From NCBI GenBank assembly GCA_013115135.1, contig JABANP010000036.1, forward strand, positions 168,553-232,552: 64,000 bases of DNA. The letters are read 5' to 3'. Of this stretch, positions 61,651-64,000 are shown piece by piece. A model generated the notes under the pieces. The model saw only the letters and a program-made list of their open reading frames with translations. It did no database searches and was not told where the DNA came from. Position numbers and translations under genes: made by a program. The stretch's first letter is position 1. Every line of letters begins with the position of its first letter. This DNA is from Perkinsus olseni (taxonomy: Eukaryota > Perkinsozoa > Perkinsida > Perkinsidae).

Positions 61651-61773
61651 ATGGCCCGTCCCAACGTTAACCAGATGGAACAATTCCGCCGCCGTTTGAT
61701 CAAGTTCAAGAAGGAGGAGTGTGGCCCACGGGTCCGTGTCCATTCTCATAACTATCAGGACGAGGAGGACTAA
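61651..61773 (+). CDS. Possible 40-residue protein or first exon
   Basis: ATG at 61651 opens a 40-codon frame ending TAA at 61771-61773. The product is charged (MEQFRRRLIKFKKEECGPRV then an acidic NYQDEED end), with codon use like the neighbouring genes. Downstream, about 61945-62110, another plus-strand frame encodes a hydrophobic stretch (VLFSLHVLAAISWSAVIVVV). The two may be exons of a small membrane protein or unrelated. Unrecognised. Confidence 0.3.
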   Translation: MARPNVNQMEQFRRRLIKFKKEECGPRVRVHSHNYQDEED

Positions 61774-62160
61774 TGAGGATTTTGCTGAGGTAGCGGCATG
61801 CTAATAGGCGGGACGAGAGTTTGTGCGCTCATGAAGCGTACTTGAATGACAAGTTTCAGACTGTCTTAACGACGGCTCTCCCTCGATCTGATTCCGAGTT
61901 CGGGTTCATTACTTCGACAGCATCGGTGGTGTGTGGTGGTGGATCGGTCCACAGCACTGGGGTATTATTTGGAAGTGCCCCTCTTGACAGTCCAGCAGGT
62001 TTTGTTTTCCCTTCATGTCCTGGCCGCCATCTCATGGTCCGCAGTCATCGTGGTAGTGCGGCACGCCTGGTGTGTGTACTGCGAAGCTCTTCTCGGTGTA
62101 AGAGTCCTGCCGGGACCATCCCGTCTACCAACCTCTCACGGGGCGTCTTACGGTTGCCCT

Positions 62161-62490
62161 AGGCTCGACACGCCAGAGGCCCAGCTGAGTGGAATGGGTC
62201 GGGTTGGAGTTGGTCCGCCAGCTGTCTGCGTGGTGGTGAGGACGCTGATGTTACCCTAGCGGCCGCGGCCAGTAACGAGCTGCCGCCTAATCGTTAGCTG
62301 ATTCATAGTGAGAGATTGGCGACGGCCTGGCGAAAGCAGTACAAGGCGCTGTCCAGTGAGGAGAGAGACTTTAGCGATGTTGACTTTGATGGCGTGTCGA
62401 GCTGATGGTGAAGACAGATGCCCACTGGGCATTGCCCAGTGAAGGGCGATGTGTCATAGTGGTATTAGTATGAATCCCTTATAGTATTTT
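62161..62490 (+). pseudogene. Truncated TAF1 3'-end copy
   Basis: Clear DNA homology to the TAF1 3' region. It begins at the equivalent of 54392 (GACACGCCAGAGGC), follows TAF1 through GCGGCCGCGGCCAGTAACGA and the run up to TTTAGCGATGTTGACT (equivalent of about 54627), then jumps to the last bases of the TAF1 CDS and its 3' UTR (ACAGATGCCCA...GAATCCCT, like 55091-55144). It has an 8-base deletion, an in-frame stop (CCCTAG for GCTCTAG region) and a loss of about 450 bases, so it cannot encode TAF1. Weaker similarity to the TAF1 3' flank continues to about 62610. Confidence 0.9.
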
Positions 62491-62610
62491 TAATGGCTGT
62501 TCGGCATGAATAATCTATACTCACTCGCTATGATGATGATGCCCGCTCATTGCGCTGTGTCGCCTTAGCACAGTAATGACGTTGAATCATTGCTCTTTAT
62601 GCTGCAGGAA

Positions 62611-64000
62611 TGCTGTTACTGAGTTATGTGGTCTCCTCCCCGATGTGTGATTCGTGCGGACAACGACTCGGTCTTAGTTCGATATTCACTTTTCACCGTC
62701 GGCAAGATTCAAGAGGCATATGCTACTCATAAATGTGAGTGCGCCTCTGTGTTAAGTTTTTCGGGTTGCCAACGGGGAGGATCATGCGGCTCACACGTAA
62801 AAGCGTGTAGCAACCCTAACGAGCCAAACAGACAGGTGGCGCCCGCAAGCAGCACACACCATTCAACAACTGCATGCAGTGTGAATATGCTATCTTATCA
62901 CGGTGCACAAGGCTGAAGGTTCCGTCATGAGCTACGACGTATCAAGATACACAGACCAGACGACAACTTTGGGCCCCTAAAGCACGTCGTGGACCGACGA
63001 GTCTCGTCACCAACGAGCGCAAGGCACCACCTTACTCGTTTGCAGGCGCACCTCCCTCCGAGGGAGTCCCTCGGAACAACGATCCCCAGGCTTCACGATC
63101 GCCATTCAAAAGGCATCGTTGCCCTCATGAGCATGCAGGACCTCGACAACATTGAGCCGCAACTCCCACCTCCCATACTGTTGCACTTGGGCACATAACT
63201 TCAATCGACGGCAGGGACTGCAAAAATTAGCGGCTGTGGTTTCTCCAGCGATGGTGGAACTCCTTCAGCCTTCACGCCATACGATCCTCCCAGCATCTCA
63301 CTTCAAAGCTAGGAGCGGAGGTCTGAATCCACGAGGGAGCATCTGATGCTCAGCATCGTAACTGTCTTCAGCATCTCCTGGGATTGACGCAAAGACTTCA
63401 GAGTGAGGTCGCTCACTGTGTGTTCGTTCGCAAGCCACTTTGGTGAGTGGGAATTTCGGATACTACAAAAATCAGTGAATATAAAAATCTTGATAGAAGC
63501 GCGACTCGCACTCTGCCACTATTGGCAAATCATTCTTCTAAGTCTGAGATCCGATATTCCGAGAAAAGTCGACGACCCGATGCCTTCCGTTCATTTTTCA
63601 CTTTTCGAGGTGGTAGTACGAACCCCCGCTGCGTCAGAGCAGAAACGCGAAGCGGCGGGAAGCTCAAGCTTTTTACCGAGCACGTCGTGACTGTTGGTGA
63701 GCAGATGGTGTACAGATGAGTACAGTCTACCATACAGTCCACTATACAGTCTGCGTGGGAGTGAGTGAATCTATATTTCTGAGGACTTTTCCGGTATCCT
63801 GAGGATGGCGTTGGAGCCCACGCAACACTTCGAACACGCTCAATCCGCTGCCGTGTGAACTCACTACACTTCCCTATATTTCTATCCGGCGAGATACCTT
63901 TCCTCACGCTTATTACTTTTTCCTCCGAAAACCAACTTTACTCGCAGCGTTTCGTTATACGCCGTACTCCTCGCTCGCCTTGTTGATCGATAATGTTGCT
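62611..64000. other. Right-end gap, no gene recognised
   Basis: About 1.4 kb with only short open frames on both strands. A hairpin CCTCCCTCCGAGGGAGTCC lies near 63051-63069, and near 63720-63760 there is a three-fold TACAGTCTACCA/TACAGTCCACTA/TACAGTCTGCGT repeat. No RNA gene seen. Confidence 0.4.

Noticed and set aside
62161..62490. Functional second TAF1
   Set aside because: Only the 3' end is present, with internal deletion and stops.

Overview
This window is nuclear DNA of a protist with many short spliceosomal introns. It is most likely an alveolate close to Perkinsus or the dinoflagellates. The reasons are: (i) the translation elongation GTPase is the EF-like protein EFL rather than canonical EF-1alpha, in a tandem array; (ii) alpha- and beta-tubulin genes form tandem same-strand pairs; (iii) typical eukaryotic genes (TAF1, PIG-M, COX15, mitochondrial ferredoxin, a guanylate-binding protein) are broken into small exons by GT-AG introns of about 40-95 nt. 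The Perkinsus assignment is inference from family knowledge; no database was consulted.

Layout. 0-4.2 kb: plus-strand exons of one or more unrecognised, probably disordered proteins. 4.5-12 kb: three minus-strand EFL genes in tandem with near-identical spacers. 13.4-18.2 kb: a guanylate-binding-protein-like GTPase with a C-terminal membrane segment. 18.4-20.3 kb: a secreted protein with an alpha-crystallin-like domain, then a small RS-rich membrane protein. 21-28 kb: two tandem copies of an alpha-tubulin/beta-tubulin pair. 28.4-34.4 kb: COX15 (heme A synthase), a C2orf69-family protein, mitochondrial [2Fe-2S] ferredoxin, a 63-residue membrane protein and an unknown gene. COX15 and ferredoxin act in the same step of heme A synthesis. 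34.5-36.5 kb: a tyrosine-recombinase fragment and a secreted protein. 36.9-43.3 kb: PIG-M (GPI mannosyltransferase I), a C2-domain/PQ-rich protein and an unknown gene.

43.4-51 kb is gene-poor and rich in repeats: two clusters of a TTTGGACA-type motif, a perfect 26-bp inverted repeat, GC-rich hairpins, a repeated hairpin-bearing segment, and a (TTGAA)6 tail that looks like the 3' end of a non-LTR retrotransposon. 51.1-64 kb holds a C4C4 RING protein, TAF1, two tandem TRZ/ATZ-type amidohydrolase (MTA/SAH deaminase-like) genes, and a rearranged copy of the TAF1 3' end, which shows that this block was locally duplicated.

Exon boundaries are given only where I could join reading frames through GT...AG. 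Elsewhere the coordinates are gene extents. No tRNA, rRNA or CRISPR array was seen.
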